From contig NZ_JANFMV010000001.1 in the NCBI RefSeq assembly GCF_024385575.1, forward strand, positions 3,749,681 to 3,813,680: 64,000 nt of DNA. Reading direction: 5' to 3'. The DNA comes from Rhizobium sp. NRK18. GTDB taxonomy: Bacteria > Pseudomonadota > Alphaproteobacteria > Rhizobiales > Rhizobiaceae. Position numbers and translations under genes: made by a program. This document shows positions 36,813-45,007 of this stretch, in pieces (the first letter of the stretch is position 1; the number at the start of each line of letters is the position of its first letter). Below the pieces are notes generated by a model, which made no database searches, was not told the origin of the DNA, and saw nothing but the letters and a program-made list of their open reading frames with translations.

Positions 36813-37916
36813 TCACACGGTTACGAATTTCTGGTAGACGCGAACGATCGCCGGCCGGAACATGTATTCCAGCGCCCCGGCGAACAGGATGACGAGACCC
36901 TGGATGACCAGGATCATCTCGCGGGTAATCGCCGGCATGTCGAAGGAGAGTTCCGCGCCGCCCTGGTAGAGCACGCCGAACAGCACCGCCGCGAAGATGA
37001 TGCCGAGCGGATGGTTGCGCCCCATCAGCGACACGGCAATGCCGACGAAGCCCGCACCGCCGACGAATTCCAGCTGCAGGCGGGCGGATGCCCCCATCAC
37101 CGGATTGAGCGCCATCATGCCGGCAAGACCGCCGGAGATCAGCATGGTGATGATGACGGTGCGGACATAGGGAATGCCGCCATAGGAGGCCGCAGACGGC
37201 GAGAAGCCGAGGGTGCGGATCTCGTAGCCGAGCTTCGTGCGCCAGATCAAGAGCCAGACGACCAGACACATGAACAGCGCGACGAGGAACGAGAAATTCA
37301 GCGGCGCGGCGCCGAGCTTGGAGCCGAACATGGCGATCAGCCAGTCGAGCTTCGGCAATTGTCCGCCTTCCAGGAAGGTGCGCGTTTCCGGCGCCATCTT
37401 GCCCGGCACGATCAGCACGCGCACGAGCAGGTAGTTCATCAGGCTGGCGCCGATGAAGTTGAACATGATCGTGGTGATGACGATATGGCTGCCGCGCTTT
37501 GCCTGCATCAGGGCGGGCAGGAAGGCCCAGGCGGCACCGAAGATCGCCGACAGGATGACGGCGAACGGCATGGTGACGTACCACGGCACGTAATGATCGA
37601 GCGACAGGGCGGCGATCGCAGCACCTAGGCCGCCGATATAGGCCTGACCTTCGGAACCGATGTTGAACAGGCCCGCATGGATGGCGACGGCGACAGACAG
37701 ACCGGTGAAGATGAAGCTCGTTGCATAATAGAGGGTGAAACCGATGCCCTCACCCCGTCCCAGGGCGCCCTGCAAGAGGAGCGTCAGCGCCTCGATCGGG
37801 CTTTCGCCGATCATCCAGACGACGAAGCCCGAAACGATGAAGGCGGCACAGAGATTGATCAGCGGGATGAGACCGTAATTGATCCAGTTGGGTAGCGGTA
37901 CGGATGCCGTGCTCAT
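36813..37916 (-). CDS. nucleoside ABC transporter permease (first permease)
   Basis: A 367-residue inner-membrane permease, larger than its partner as usual in BMP-type transporters. It contains the conserved HAGLFNIGSEGQAYIGGL segment and about eight to ten hydrophobic helices. It pairs with the downstream permease to form the pore energised by the dual ATPase encoded 9 bp upstream. Confidence 0.9.
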   Translation of the reverse strand: MSTASVPLPNWINYGLIPLINLCAAFIVSGFVVWMIGESPIEALTLLLQGALGRGEGIGFTLYYATSFIFTGLSVAVAIHAGLFNIGSEGQAYIGGLGAAIAALSLDHYVPWYVTMPFAVILSAIFGAAWAFLPALMQAKRGSHIVITTIMFNFIGASLMNYLLVRVLIVPGKMAPETRTFLEGGQLPKLDWLIAMFGSKLGAAPLNFSFLVALFMCLVVWLLIWRTKLGYEIRTLGFSPSAASYGGIPYVRTVIITMLISGGLAGMMALNPVMGASARLQLEFVGGAGFVGIAVSLMGRNHPLGIIFAAVLFGVLYQGGAELSFDMPAITREMILVIQGLVILFAGALEYMFRPAIVRVYQKFVTV

Positions 37917-37925
37917 GTATGTCCC

Positions 37926-39437
37926 TTACGCCGCTATGCCGGCCATCATCAGGCCGAGTGCCTGTTCGTCCGCATCCGGTGTCTTCTCGCCGACCACATG
38001 GCCGGCAAACATCACCAGGATACGGTCCGAAAGGGCGCGGATTTCGTCCAGTTCGACCGACACCAGAAGTACGGCCTTGCCTTCGTCGCGCATCTCGATG
38101 ATGCGCCGGTGGATGAATTCGATGGCGCCGATATCGACGCCGCGTGTCGGCTGGCCGATGATCAGCATCTTCGGGTCGCGCTCGATCTCGCGGGCGACGA
38201 CGATCTTCTGCTGGTTGCCGCCGGAAAAATTGGCCGTCTTCAGGCGCGGATCCGGCGGACGAATGTCGTATTTCTCGATCTTTTCGGCGGCATCCTTGCG
38301 GATCGCGTCGAGGTTCAGGAACATGCCCTTGCCGTAGCGCTCGTCACGATGATAGCCGAGTATGGAGTTTTCATATTCCTCGAACTTCAGCACCAGACCC
38401 ATGTGGTGCCGATCTTCGGGAATATGGGCGAGGCCCAGCGCCCTCAGCGTCGCGGGGTCGGCGTGGGGCACCTGCTTGCCGTCGATGAAGATCTGTCCCG
38501 AGGTCGGCTTGCGGATGCCGGCGATCGCCTCCAGCAGTTCGGACTGGCCGTTGCCGGCGACACCGGCGATGCCGACGATCTCGCCAGCCCGGACATCGAA
38601 CGAGACGTTGTCGACCATGGTGACGCCGCGGCCGTCCTTCACCGTCAGGTTCTTCACCGACAGGAGAACATTACCCGGATTGGCTTCGCCCTTTTCGACC
38701 CGCAGGAGAACGCGCCGGCCGACCATCAGCTCGGCAAGCTCTTCCACCGTCGTTTCCGACGTCTTGCGGGTCGCGACCATTTCGCCGCGGCGCATGACGG
38801 AGACCGTATCGGTGATCGCCATGATCTCGCGCAGCTTGTGGGTGATGAGGATGACCGTCTTGCCCTGGTCGCGGAGCACGCCAAGGATGCGGAAAAGGTG
38901 ATCGGCTTCGGCGGGGGTCAGCACGCCCGTCGGCTCATCGAGGATGAGAATCTCGGCGCCACGATACATGGCTTTCAGGATTTCGACGCGCTGCTGCAGG
39001 CCGACCGGCAGTTCCTCGATCACGGCATCGGGATTGACCTCGAGACCGTATTCGCTTTCCAGCCGCTTCAACTCCGCCCGCGCCGCGGCCACGCCCTTCT
39101 TCAAGAGGCTGCCGCCTTCTGCGCCGAGCATGATGTTCTCCAGCACAGTGAAATTCTCGACCAGCATGAAATGCTGATGCACCATGCCGATGCCGGCGTC
39201 GATCGCCGCCTGGCTGTCACGGATTGCGACCGGCGCGCCATTGATGCGGATTTCGCCGCTGTCTGCCTGATAGAAGCCATAGAGGATCGACATCAGCGTC
39301 GATTTCCCGGCCCCGTTTTCTCCGATGATCCCGTGGATCGTCCCCTTTGCGACCTTGAGGTCGATATTCTTGTTGGCATGAACCGCGCCGAATTTCTTGT
39401 CGATTCCGGCGAGCTCGATTGCGATGTCCTGGCTCAC
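37926..39437 (-). CDS. nucleoside ABC transporter ATPase (two ABC domains)
   Basis: A protein of about 503 residues with two fused ATPase domains, as in ribose/nucleoside importers. The first has Walker A GENGAGKST and Walker B ILILDEPTGVL with an unusual signature region (LPVGLQQRVEILKA). The second has a degenerate Walker A (GVAGNGQSEL) and signature FSGGNQQKIVVARE. I prefer the GTG start at 39437 (TGGAG seven bases upstream). An ATG at 39473 is possible and has GGAGGGG upstream, but it lies inside a strong inverted repeat. Confidence 0.9.
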   Translation of the reverse strand: MSQDIAIELAGIDKKFGAVHANKNIDLKVAKGTIHGIIGENGAGKSTLMSILYGFYQADSGEIRINGAPVAIRDSQAAIDAGIGMVHQHFMLVENFTVLENIMLGAEGGSLLKKGVAAARAELKRLESEYGLEVNPDAVIEELPVGLQQRVEILKAMYRGAEILILDEPTGVLTPAEADHLFRILGVLRDQGKTVILITHKLREIMAITDTVSVMRRGEMVATRKTSETTVEELAELMVGRRVLLRVEKGEANPGNVLLSVKNLTVKDGRGVTMVDNVSFDVRAGEIVGIAGVAGNGQSELLEAIAGIRKPTSGQIFIDGKQVPHADPATLRALGLAHIPEDRHHMGLVLKFEEYENSILGYHRDERYGKGMFLNLDAIRKDAAEKIEKYDIRPPDPRLKTANFSGGNQQKIVVAREIERDPKMLIIGQPTRGVDIGAIEFIHRRIIEMRDEGKAVLLVSVELDEIRALSDRILVMFAGHVVGEKTPDADEQALGLMMAGIAA

Positions 39438-39459
39438 GTGACCACTCCAGATGCAGACG

Positions 39460-39504
39460 GCAAATGGGCGCATGACGGTTTCCCCTCCGCCATGCGCCCA
39501 TTGC
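39460..39504 (-). promoter_or_regulatory. intercistronic hairpin between the BMP gene and the transporter ATPase gene
   Basis: GCAATGGGCGCATG pairs with CATGCGCCCATTTGC (one extra base in one arm) around a 16-base loop, starting 11 bases after the BMP stop codon. No T run follows. It probably protects the BMP message or attenuates transcription into the transporter genes. Confidence 0.7.
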
Positions 39505-39515
39505 TCATTCAGGGA

Positions 39516-40511
39516 TTACATGCCGGGGCAGGCGTTGTCCGTCGTGTAATCGTGCACCTGGACAGCGCCCGAGATGATGTCGGCCTTGGCCTTCTCAACT
39601 GCGGTCTTCATGTCGTCGGTGATCAGGCTGGCGTTGTTGTCGTCGAGCGCGTAGTCGACGCCGCCTTCCTTGAGGCCGAGATTCTGGATGCCGGTGGTGA
39701 ACTTGTCGTCCTTGGTGTCGGCGAAGGCGTTGTAGATCGCCAGATCGACGCGCTTGACCATGGAGGTGAGAACCGAGCCCGGATGCAGGTAGTTCTGGTT
39801 GGAGTCGACGCCGATCGAGAACTTGCCGTTGTCGGCCGCCGTCTGCAGAACGCCGAGACCGGTGGCACCGGCAGCCGCGAAGATCACGTCCGCACCCTGG
39901 TCGATCTGGTTCTTGGTCAGCTCGCCGCCGCGAACCGGGTCGTTCCAGGCCGCACCGGTCGTGCCGGTCATGTTCTGGAAGACTTCGATGTCCGGCTTGA
40001 CCGACTTCGCGCCCAGTTCATAGCCGCACTCGAACTTGCGGATCAGCGGAATGTCCATGCCGCCGACGAAACCGACCTTGCCCGTTGCCGACTTCAGGCC
40101 GGCCAGAACGCCGACGAGATAGGAGCCTTCGTTTTCCTTGAAGAGAACGGAACGGACGTTGGGCTTTTCGACGACCGAGTCGACGATGACGAACTTGGTG
40201 TCCGGAAACTCGGCTGCGACCTTGTCAAGCGCCGAGGACCAGGCGAAGGAGATTGCGACGACCGGGTTGAAGCCCTTCGATGCGAAGTTGCGAAGCGCCT
40301 GCTCGCCCTGGGTGTCGTCGTTCGGCGCGAAGTCGCGGTAGTCGATACCGGTTTCCGCCTTGAACTTCTCGGCGCCGTTATAGGCCGCTTCGTTGAACGA
40401 CTTGTCGAACTTGCCGCCCGTGCCGTAAACCAGCGCCGGCTTGATGTCGGCGGCCAGCGCCGAAGCCGACATTGCGGCCATGGCGAAGAGGGTCAAAAGT
40501 GATTTTTTCAT
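39516..40511 (-). CDS. BMP-family nucleoside-binding protein of the ABC importer
   Basis: A 331-residue periplasmic receptor of the basic-membrane-protein family (PnrA-like), which binds purine and pyrimidine nucleosides. The signal peptide ends near SALAADI. Conserved elements include YGTGGKFDKSFNEAAYNG at the N-terminus, VGVLAGLKSATGKVGFVGG in the middle and ADVIFAAAGATGLGVLQTA. No lipobox Cys is present, unlike many Gram-positive members. It is the first gene of the minus-strand nucleoside operon (receptor, ATPase, two permeases, cdd, punA, deoC, deoA), which fixes the substrate class as nucleosides. Confidence 0.92.
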   Translation of the reverse strand: MKKSLLTLFAMAAMSASALAADIKPALVYGTGGKFDKSFNEAAYNGAEKFKAETGIDYRDFAPNDDTQGEQALRNFASKGFNPVVAISFAWSSALDKVAAEFPDTKFVIVDSVVEKPNVRSVLFKENEGSYLVGVLAGLKSATGKVGFVGGMDIPLIRKFECGYELGAKSVKPDIEVFQNMTGTTGAAWNDPVRGGELTKNQIDQGADVIFAAAGATGLGVLQTAADNGKFSIGVDSNQNYLHPGSVLTSMVKRVDLAIYNAFADTKDDKFTTGIQNLGLKEGGVDYALDDNNASLITDDMKTAVEKAKADIISGAVQVHDYTTDNACPGM

Positions 40512-40657
40512 TGTGCAGCCCTGTTGTAGCTATTGATCTTGTTGGGTCCTCCCGCAAGCCCGCCCCTGACGGAAACGAACATGTCTGCGGTACCATCCGC
40601 CGCCGCCTTCAAGCGGCACGGTCGAGGCATCCTTGCATGCCCAAACAAAAAATTCAC

Positions 40658-40670
40658 GAGAATTTTTCTC
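40658..40670. promoter_or_regulatory. GAGAA-TTT-TTCTC dyad upstream of the nucleoside operon
   Basis: A perfect 5-bp dyad lies in an AT-rich stretch about 147 bp upstream of the BMP start, where the operon promoter is expected. It could be an operator. No regulator gene is adjacent and the promoter boxes are not clear. Confidence 0.3.
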
Positions 40671-40708
40671 AGCTGGTAAAATTTTCTTCCTGCCATCAAA
40701 ACCTGTGC

Positions 40709-40739
40709 AAAAAGGGCCGCTTCCGGCGGAAGCGACCCT
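40709..40739 (-). terminator. Rho-independent terminator of msrA
   Basis: On the minus strand AGGG-T-CGCTTCC-GCC-GGAAGCG-G-CCCT forms an 11-bp stem with one mismatch and is followed by TTTTT. It begins about 32 bases after the msrA stop codon. Confidence 0.8.
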
Positions 40740-40770
40740 CGGGCATTCGAATTTTCAGGCCAGGTTCAGA

Positions 40771-41421
40771 TCAGCCGAGCGGGCAGCTGACGCCGGTTCC
40801 GCGCAAGCCGCAATAGCCGCCCGGATTCTTGGCCAGATACTGCTGATGATAGTCCTCAGCATAAAAGTACGGACCGACCATGGCGATTTCGGTGGTGATC
40901 TCTGCGTTCACGCCGGCCTTGCTCATCGCTGCCTGGAACCGGTCACGGGCCGCCTTCGCCTGCGCCAACTGCTCATCCGTCGTGCAATAGAGCGCCGAGC
41001 GGTAGGTGGTGCCGACGTCATTGCCCTGGCGCATGCCCTGGGTCGGGTCATGCTCCTCGAAAAACGTCTTCAGCAACGTCTCGTAGGAGATGACGGACGG
41101 GTCGTAGACAACCTTGACGACCTCTGCGTGACCCGTCAGGCCCGTCGTCGTTTCCTGGTAGGTCGGGTTTTCGGTGATGCCGCCGGAATAGCCGACGGAC
41201 GTGACCCATACGCCATCGAGCTTCCAGAACAGCCGCTCGGCGCCCCAGAAACAGCCCATGCCGAAATAGGCAACTTCACACCCTTCCGGATATGGCCCCT
41301 TCAGCGGCCGTCCGTTGACGAAGTGGTTCTCCGCCGTCGGAATGGCATCGGCCCGCCCCTTCAATGCCGTGGAGGCATCGGGCATCATCGTCTTCTTGGA
41401 AAACATCTCTGTCAGAAACAT
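40771..41421 (-). CDS. msrA: peptide methionine-S-sulfoxide reductase A
   Basis: A 216-residue repair enzyme that reduces the S form of methionine sulfoxide in proteins. The catalytic Cys is in [11 protein letters not shown] and resolving cysteines are in the C-terminal [12 protein letters not shown]. The roughly 45-residue N-terminal extension is common in proteobacterial MsrA proteins. It stands in a single-gene unit with its own terminator. Confidence 0.95.
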   Translation of the reverse strand: MFLTEMFSKKTMMPDASTALKGRADAIPTAENHFVNGRPLKGPYPEGCEVAYFGMGCFWGAERLFWKLDGVWVTSVGYSGGITENPTYQETTTGLTGHAEVVKVVYDPSVISYETLLKTFFEEHDPTQGMRQGNDVGTTYRSALYCTTDEQLAQAKAARDRFQAAMSKAGVNAEITTEIAMVGPYFYAEDYHQQYLAKNPGGYCGLRGTGVSCPLG

Positions 41422-41476
41422 GCTTCACCTTCCTTTGCCGCTATGGCCTGGCGCGGCGCGGAGGGCCTTCGCCCGT

Positions 41477-41794
41477 TCAAGCGGCGAAGCGACCTGCGGC
41501 CGGCTCTTTCCTGTAACCGATCATCCACATCACCAGCGCGATCGCGAGAAAGACCGCAAAGGCCGGCTGGGACAGGACCCATTGAACCATCAGGTTCCAC
41601 GAGCCCGCATTGAGATTGTGTTCGACGAAGCCCTGCAGCGACAGAAGCGTCGCCGGGCTCACATCCTGCCAAGCCGTTCCGAACGGCGTCAGCACGACAT
41701 CGCTGTCTGCCACCGACTGCACGGAATCGACCGTCCCCGAAATCACCGCCAGAACGAGCGCAATCAGACTTAGAACGCGGAAAATGAACCGCAT
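41477..41794 (-). CDS. small membrane protein of unknown function
   Basis: A 105-residue protein with two hydrophobic segments, one at the N-terminus (FRVLSLIALVLAVISGTVDS) and one near the C-terminus (FAVFLAIALVMWMIGY). Between them is a region probably on the periplasmic side. I recognise no functional motif. It lies 55 bp upstream of msrA in the same direction, so the two may be co-transcribed. Confidence 0.65.
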   Translation of the reverse strand: MRFIFRVLSLIALVLAVISGTVDSVQSVADSDVVLTPFGTAWQDVSPATLLSLQGFVEHNLNAGSWNLMVQWVLSQPAFAVFLAIALVMWMIGYRKEPAAGRFAA

Positions 41795-41950
41795 TTTGCC
41801 TTCCCCCTATGCTCCCGTGCCGGATTTTCCGGTCTTCCGGGATTTCCCTTGTCTCGCCCGGATCATAATTTAGTTTGCCCACCCTTGTGACGCAATGGTC
41901 AAAGCGGTGAACGATTTTCACGGGATGATCAAAATTCTGTCACAGGCGGG

Positions 41951-41978
41951 TTGATTAGCGCTGCAGCATCGGTATATA
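41951..41978 (+). promoter_or_regulatory. promoter of tRNA-Ser
   Basis: TTGATT and TATATA are separated by 16 bases. They are followed by a GC-rich discriminator (TCGCGCCC), typical of growth-rate-controlled tRNA promoters. The start of transcription would be about 75 bases before the mature tRNA. Confidence 0.6.
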
Positions 41979-42058
41979 TCGCGCCCGTTCTGCACGGTAC
42001 GCCGTTGACCTCAACGCTGCCGCAGCACCCGGATTTTCCACCGGGTCAGCAGAAAACT

Positions 42059-42148
42059 GGACAGGTGGCCGAGTGGTTTAAGGCGCACGCCTGGAACGCG
42101 TGTGTACGTGAAAGCGTACCGAGGGTTCGAATCCCTCTCTGTCCGCCA
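42059..42148 (+). tRNA. tRNA-Ser (anticodon GGA)
   Basis: A 90-base class II tRNA with CCA encoded. The acceptor stem is GGACAGG with TCTGTCC (one G-U pair). The D arm is GGCCGAGTGGTTTAAGGC. The anticodon stem CACGC/GCGTG carries loop CTGGAAC with anticodon GGA. A long variable arm (TGTACGTGAAAGCGTAC) follows, then the T arm GAGGG-TTCGAAT-CCCTC. It reads TCC and TCT codons. It borders the glycosyltransferase cluster. Confidence 0.97.
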
Positions 42149-42251
42149 TATCCCCTTTGCCAGTGCTTCTTGAATTCGACCGTTTCGGACGCGCCGCGTG
42201 GCGCAGACGGGTATTCATGCATCAGAAGCGCGCTCGCACAACGTGCGCAAC

Positions 42252-43859
42252 TCAGTCGCGGGCGTGGATGATCTCCAGCCGTGGCATGCCGATGGGCATT
42301 ACACCTGCATCCCTTGCCAGCGCCCCAAAGCCTTCGGTTTCGATCAGGTAGCGATACGGCTTTTCCGGAAACCTGAGGCCGGTCCGGTGGCAGTCTGCGT
42401 CGACGAGGATCATCGTCCCGCCAACCCCGTGCAGGGGTACGGTTTCGAGGTAGCGAAGGTCGTGCAGGTGGCGACGCGGGGCCCAGTCTTCCGGCGGCTG
42501 AAGAAGGCCGTCACGGATATGCCGATAGAGCTCCACCCGCCCGGGCTGATAGACCGTCAGGAATGTATTGAGGTCGAAACTCGGGCCGCCGGGATCACGC
42601 ACGCAATTCGGCACGACGATGCGCGCCCCAGAGGATGCGAGGCGGCTGACGATATCTGCCGGATAGTCCACGACGTCTGCGTCGATCCACAGCACCCGGT
42701 CATGTTCGGGCATCAGCGTCTTTTCGAGAAGGTCGTTCCGCGCCTTGGCGATCCCGGCCCGGCGCAAGCGCTGCACTTCGGGCTTCCAGCGCTTGCGCCG
42801 GTCAAGCCTGGGTGCGTTGCGTCCGCATTCGACCACCTCGACGGAGGCGAAATCGGCAGCGTGGCGGGTGACGAAATCGGCCAGCATTCTGGCCGAGTTG
42901 TCGCCGCTGTCGCCGTGGCCGAACCGCAGGTGAAGGCGGTCTCTCGGATAATCAAGCGCAAGCAGCAGTTCGAAACTGCGCGGCAGCGTCGGCTCGGCGT
43001 CCCGCACCGGGATCAGGACAAGAAGCTGGCCATTTTCAGACCGGGGCGGATGTCCATCGTGGAGGCGCGTCATGTCGATTTCGGCAAGCGCCTGCGCCGG
43101 ATCAAGCCGCGGCCCGCCAAACATCCAGTCGCACAGCATGCGAATGCGCGCCACCTTGCGCCGCGGCCAGCTTTCCTTTCGCCGTTTGAACCAGCTACCC
43201 TTCCAGAGATGCGTGGAAAAGGTGAATGCTGCGAACGGGCCATAGGGCTCGTCGCCAGACGGGTTGCCATGGACATCCATGTCCGCGAAAAGCCCGGACG
43301 AATTGAGGGCCAACGACCCGGGGTCCGGCCAGTTGTTGACGGCTGCCGACAAGATCAGAGGGCCGGTCGTCTCCAGGACATCACCGTCGCGGCGGTCGGC
43401 CATCAGGCGGCACAGGTCGATGACGGAGTTCCAGAACGGGTGGCCCGGCGGACTTGCCATCGTGCCGTTGAACCACAGCCGGTCGAGTCCCCGGATCAAT
43501 GCGGGCTCCCAATGCCGGCCAGGCTCCTCGCACAAGATGACGCGGTTATCGCCGGCAATCGGCTCGAGAGACTGCAGGCAACGCGTATCCACGTCGGCAT
43601 AGAGGCCTCCAAACCGCTGCAATATGCAATATCGGGCGAGATCCGCCTTCTGTACGGGCCGGGAGTACGATTGATAGAGGTCGAGAAGATCCGGACGCTC
43701 CTCCCGGAAGAAGGCCAGAAGATCATCATCTGTCCAGAAACGGTATTCCCAGCCCGGATTTTTCTCGATCCAGCTTTCGGGATAGCCCATGTCCTCTGGT
43801 ATATGGCGGGTCTTCCAGGTCTGATGGATGATTCGAGGGACGCCGGAATGAGATTTCAA
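42252..43859 (-). CDS. two-domain glycosyltransferase: GT32 (Och1-like) fused to GT62 (Anp1/Mnn9-like)
   Basis: A 535-residue cytoplasmic or membrane-associated enzyme. The N-terminal half (about 1-230) is a GT32 sugar transferase: it begins VPRIIHQTW, has the DXD motif in GGLYADVDTR (residues 89-91) and ends with HLWKGSW. The C-terminal half (about 275-535) resembles the Anp1/Van1/Mnn9 family GT62: VLIPVRDAEP, RAGIAKARNDLL, RVLWIDADVV (DAD near 393-395) and RIVVPNC. Both families are best known from yeast mannan synthesis. The start is a TTG, because an in-frame stop lies nine bases upstream and IIHQTW is the family N-terminus. The acceptor is unknown; a surface polysaccharide is likely. Confidence 0.85.
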   Translation of the reverse strand: MKSHSGVPRIIHQTWKTRHIPEDMGYPESWIEKNPGWEYRFWTDDDLLAFFREERPDLLDLYQSYSRPVQKADLARYCILQRFGGLYADVDTRCLQSLEPIAGDNRVILCEEPGRHWEPALIRGLDRLWFNGTMASPPGHPFWNSVIDLCRLMADRRDGDVLETTGPLILSAAVNNWPDPGSLALNSSGLFADMDVHGNPSGDEPYGPFAAFTFSTHLWKGSWFKRRKESWPRRKVARIRMLCDWMFGGPRLDPAQALAEIDMTRLHDGHPPRSENGQLLVLIPVRDAEPTLPRSFELLLALDYPRDRLHLRFGHGDSGDNSARMLADFVTRHAADFASVEVVECGRNAPRLDRRKRWKPEVQRLRRAGIAKARNDLLEKTLMPEHDRVLWIDADVVDYPADIVSRLASSGARIVVPNCVRDPGGPSFDLNTFLTVYQPGRVELYRHIRDGLLQPPEDWAPRRHLHDLRYLETVPLHGVGGTMILVDADCHRTGLRFPEKPYRYLIETEGFGALARDAGVMPIGMPRLEIIHARD

Positions 43860-45007
43860 TGCGATTTATCCAGGTAGTCATTGCAGAAGGGGATGCTATT
43901 CCCTCGGGAGCATCTCTGCGCAATAAGGCGAATTTCGATGCACTGTCAACGCTTTGGTCCGGAGCTGGGCACGGCGAAGTTGCAGCCCTCAGAGCCGACA
44001 AGAGACTGGGCCGGAAAGCGCGTACGAAGCTCGTGATGCCGCTATCGGCCGAGGATCTGGCACAGCTGGTCGATGCGTGCCTGCGTGAAAGGCCGGCCTT
44101 CGTCCTGGTGGAGGGAATCCAACTTTTTCAGGCTGTCGAGGCGCTCGTGACGTCCATACCTGATCTGCCCGTCATCATCGACATGCACAACATCGAAAGC
44201 ACCCTGCGCATGGCCGCTGCCCTCGAGCGCGCTGGGCGCCTGATACGCCCCCTTGCCCTGCCGATCCTTGCCCTGAAACGCTGGCACGGCATGCGCGTCG
44301 AACGCCAGGGCGTAGATTGGGCCCGGCAGGTCTGGATCTGTTCGCCATCCGACCTGCAGGAGGCCGAAAGGAGGTTCGGCGCGGGTCGTCTGGCGGTCGT
44401 ACCCAACCCGATCCCCGATTGGACCCGCACGTCACCGCCGCGCACGGCCCGGAAGATGCAGGAAATCCTGTTCCTCGGACATCTCGGCTATTTTCCAAAC
44501 CGGCGTGCCGTCGAGATGCTATGCAACGACATCATGCCGAAGGTTCGCCGGCTGGCGCCGCAAGCAACACTGCATGTGTGCGGCAGACGCCCAAGACGGG
44601 ACGTCGAAGCCCTGGTGCGGTCGTCGGGACATCGGCTGACGGCGAACCCTTCCAATCTGGCGGACGTCTACGCGACGGCGGCCGTGGCGGCGATGCCGAT
44701 CCCGGTCGGTGGGGGAACACGCCTGAAAGTGCTCGAAGCCATGGCGGTCGGATGTCCCATTGTCGCAACGGCCAAGGCCGTCGAAGGGTTGGGCTTGATG
44801 CCTCAGGAACATTACCGCCGGGCGGAAAGTCCAGAGGAGTTTGCCACCGAAATTGCGGCCCTTCTGGCGCCAGGCGAAGCGGCAGCGCAGATGTCTGAAC
44901 GCGCGCGTCGCCTGGTGCAGGAGCGTTTCGGGCCGGAAGCGCATCTCGCTGCAGTCCGCAATGCCCTGGTCTCGGCCGATCTTCTGGATGAAACTAGGGA
45001 TGTCTGA
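43859..45007 (+). CDS. glycosyltransferase family 4-like protein
   Basis: A 382-residue GT-B glycosyltransferase. The C-terminal half has the GT4 pattern: LFLGHLGYFPNRRAVEML, then ATLHVCGRRP, then the nucleotide-sugar region IPVGGGTRLKVLEAMAVGCPIVAT with the EX7E-type pair around VLEAMAVG. The N-terminal half contains VIIDMHNIES, typical of the acceptor domain. Its ATG shares one base with the start codon of the divergent GT32-GT62 gene, so its promoter must lie inside that gene. It overlaps the next gene by 8 bp. Confidence 0.88.
   Translation: MRFIQVVIAEGDAIPSGASLRNKANFDALSTLWSGAGHGEVAALRADKRLGRKARTKLVMPLSAEDLAQLVDACLRERPAFVLVEGIQLFQAVEALVTSIPDLPVIIDMHNIESTLRMAAALERAGRLIRPLALPILALKRWHGMRVERQGVDWARQVWICSPSDLQEAERRFGAGRLAVVPNPIPDWTRTSPPRTARKMQEILFLGHLGYFPNRRAVEMLCNDIMPKVRRLAPQATLHVCGRRPRRDVEALVRSSGHRLTANPSNLADVYATAAVAAMPIPVGGGTRLKVLEAMAVGCPIVATAKAVEGLGLMPQEHYRRAESPEEFATEIAALLAPGEAAAQMSERARRLVQERFGPEAHLAAVRNALVSADLLDETRDV

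Noticed and set aside
37998..40502. An 834-codon open frame on the plus strand opposite the nucleoside transporter genes
   Set aside because: Same shadow-frame composition and fully covered by the BMP receptor and ATPase genes, whose motifs are complete.
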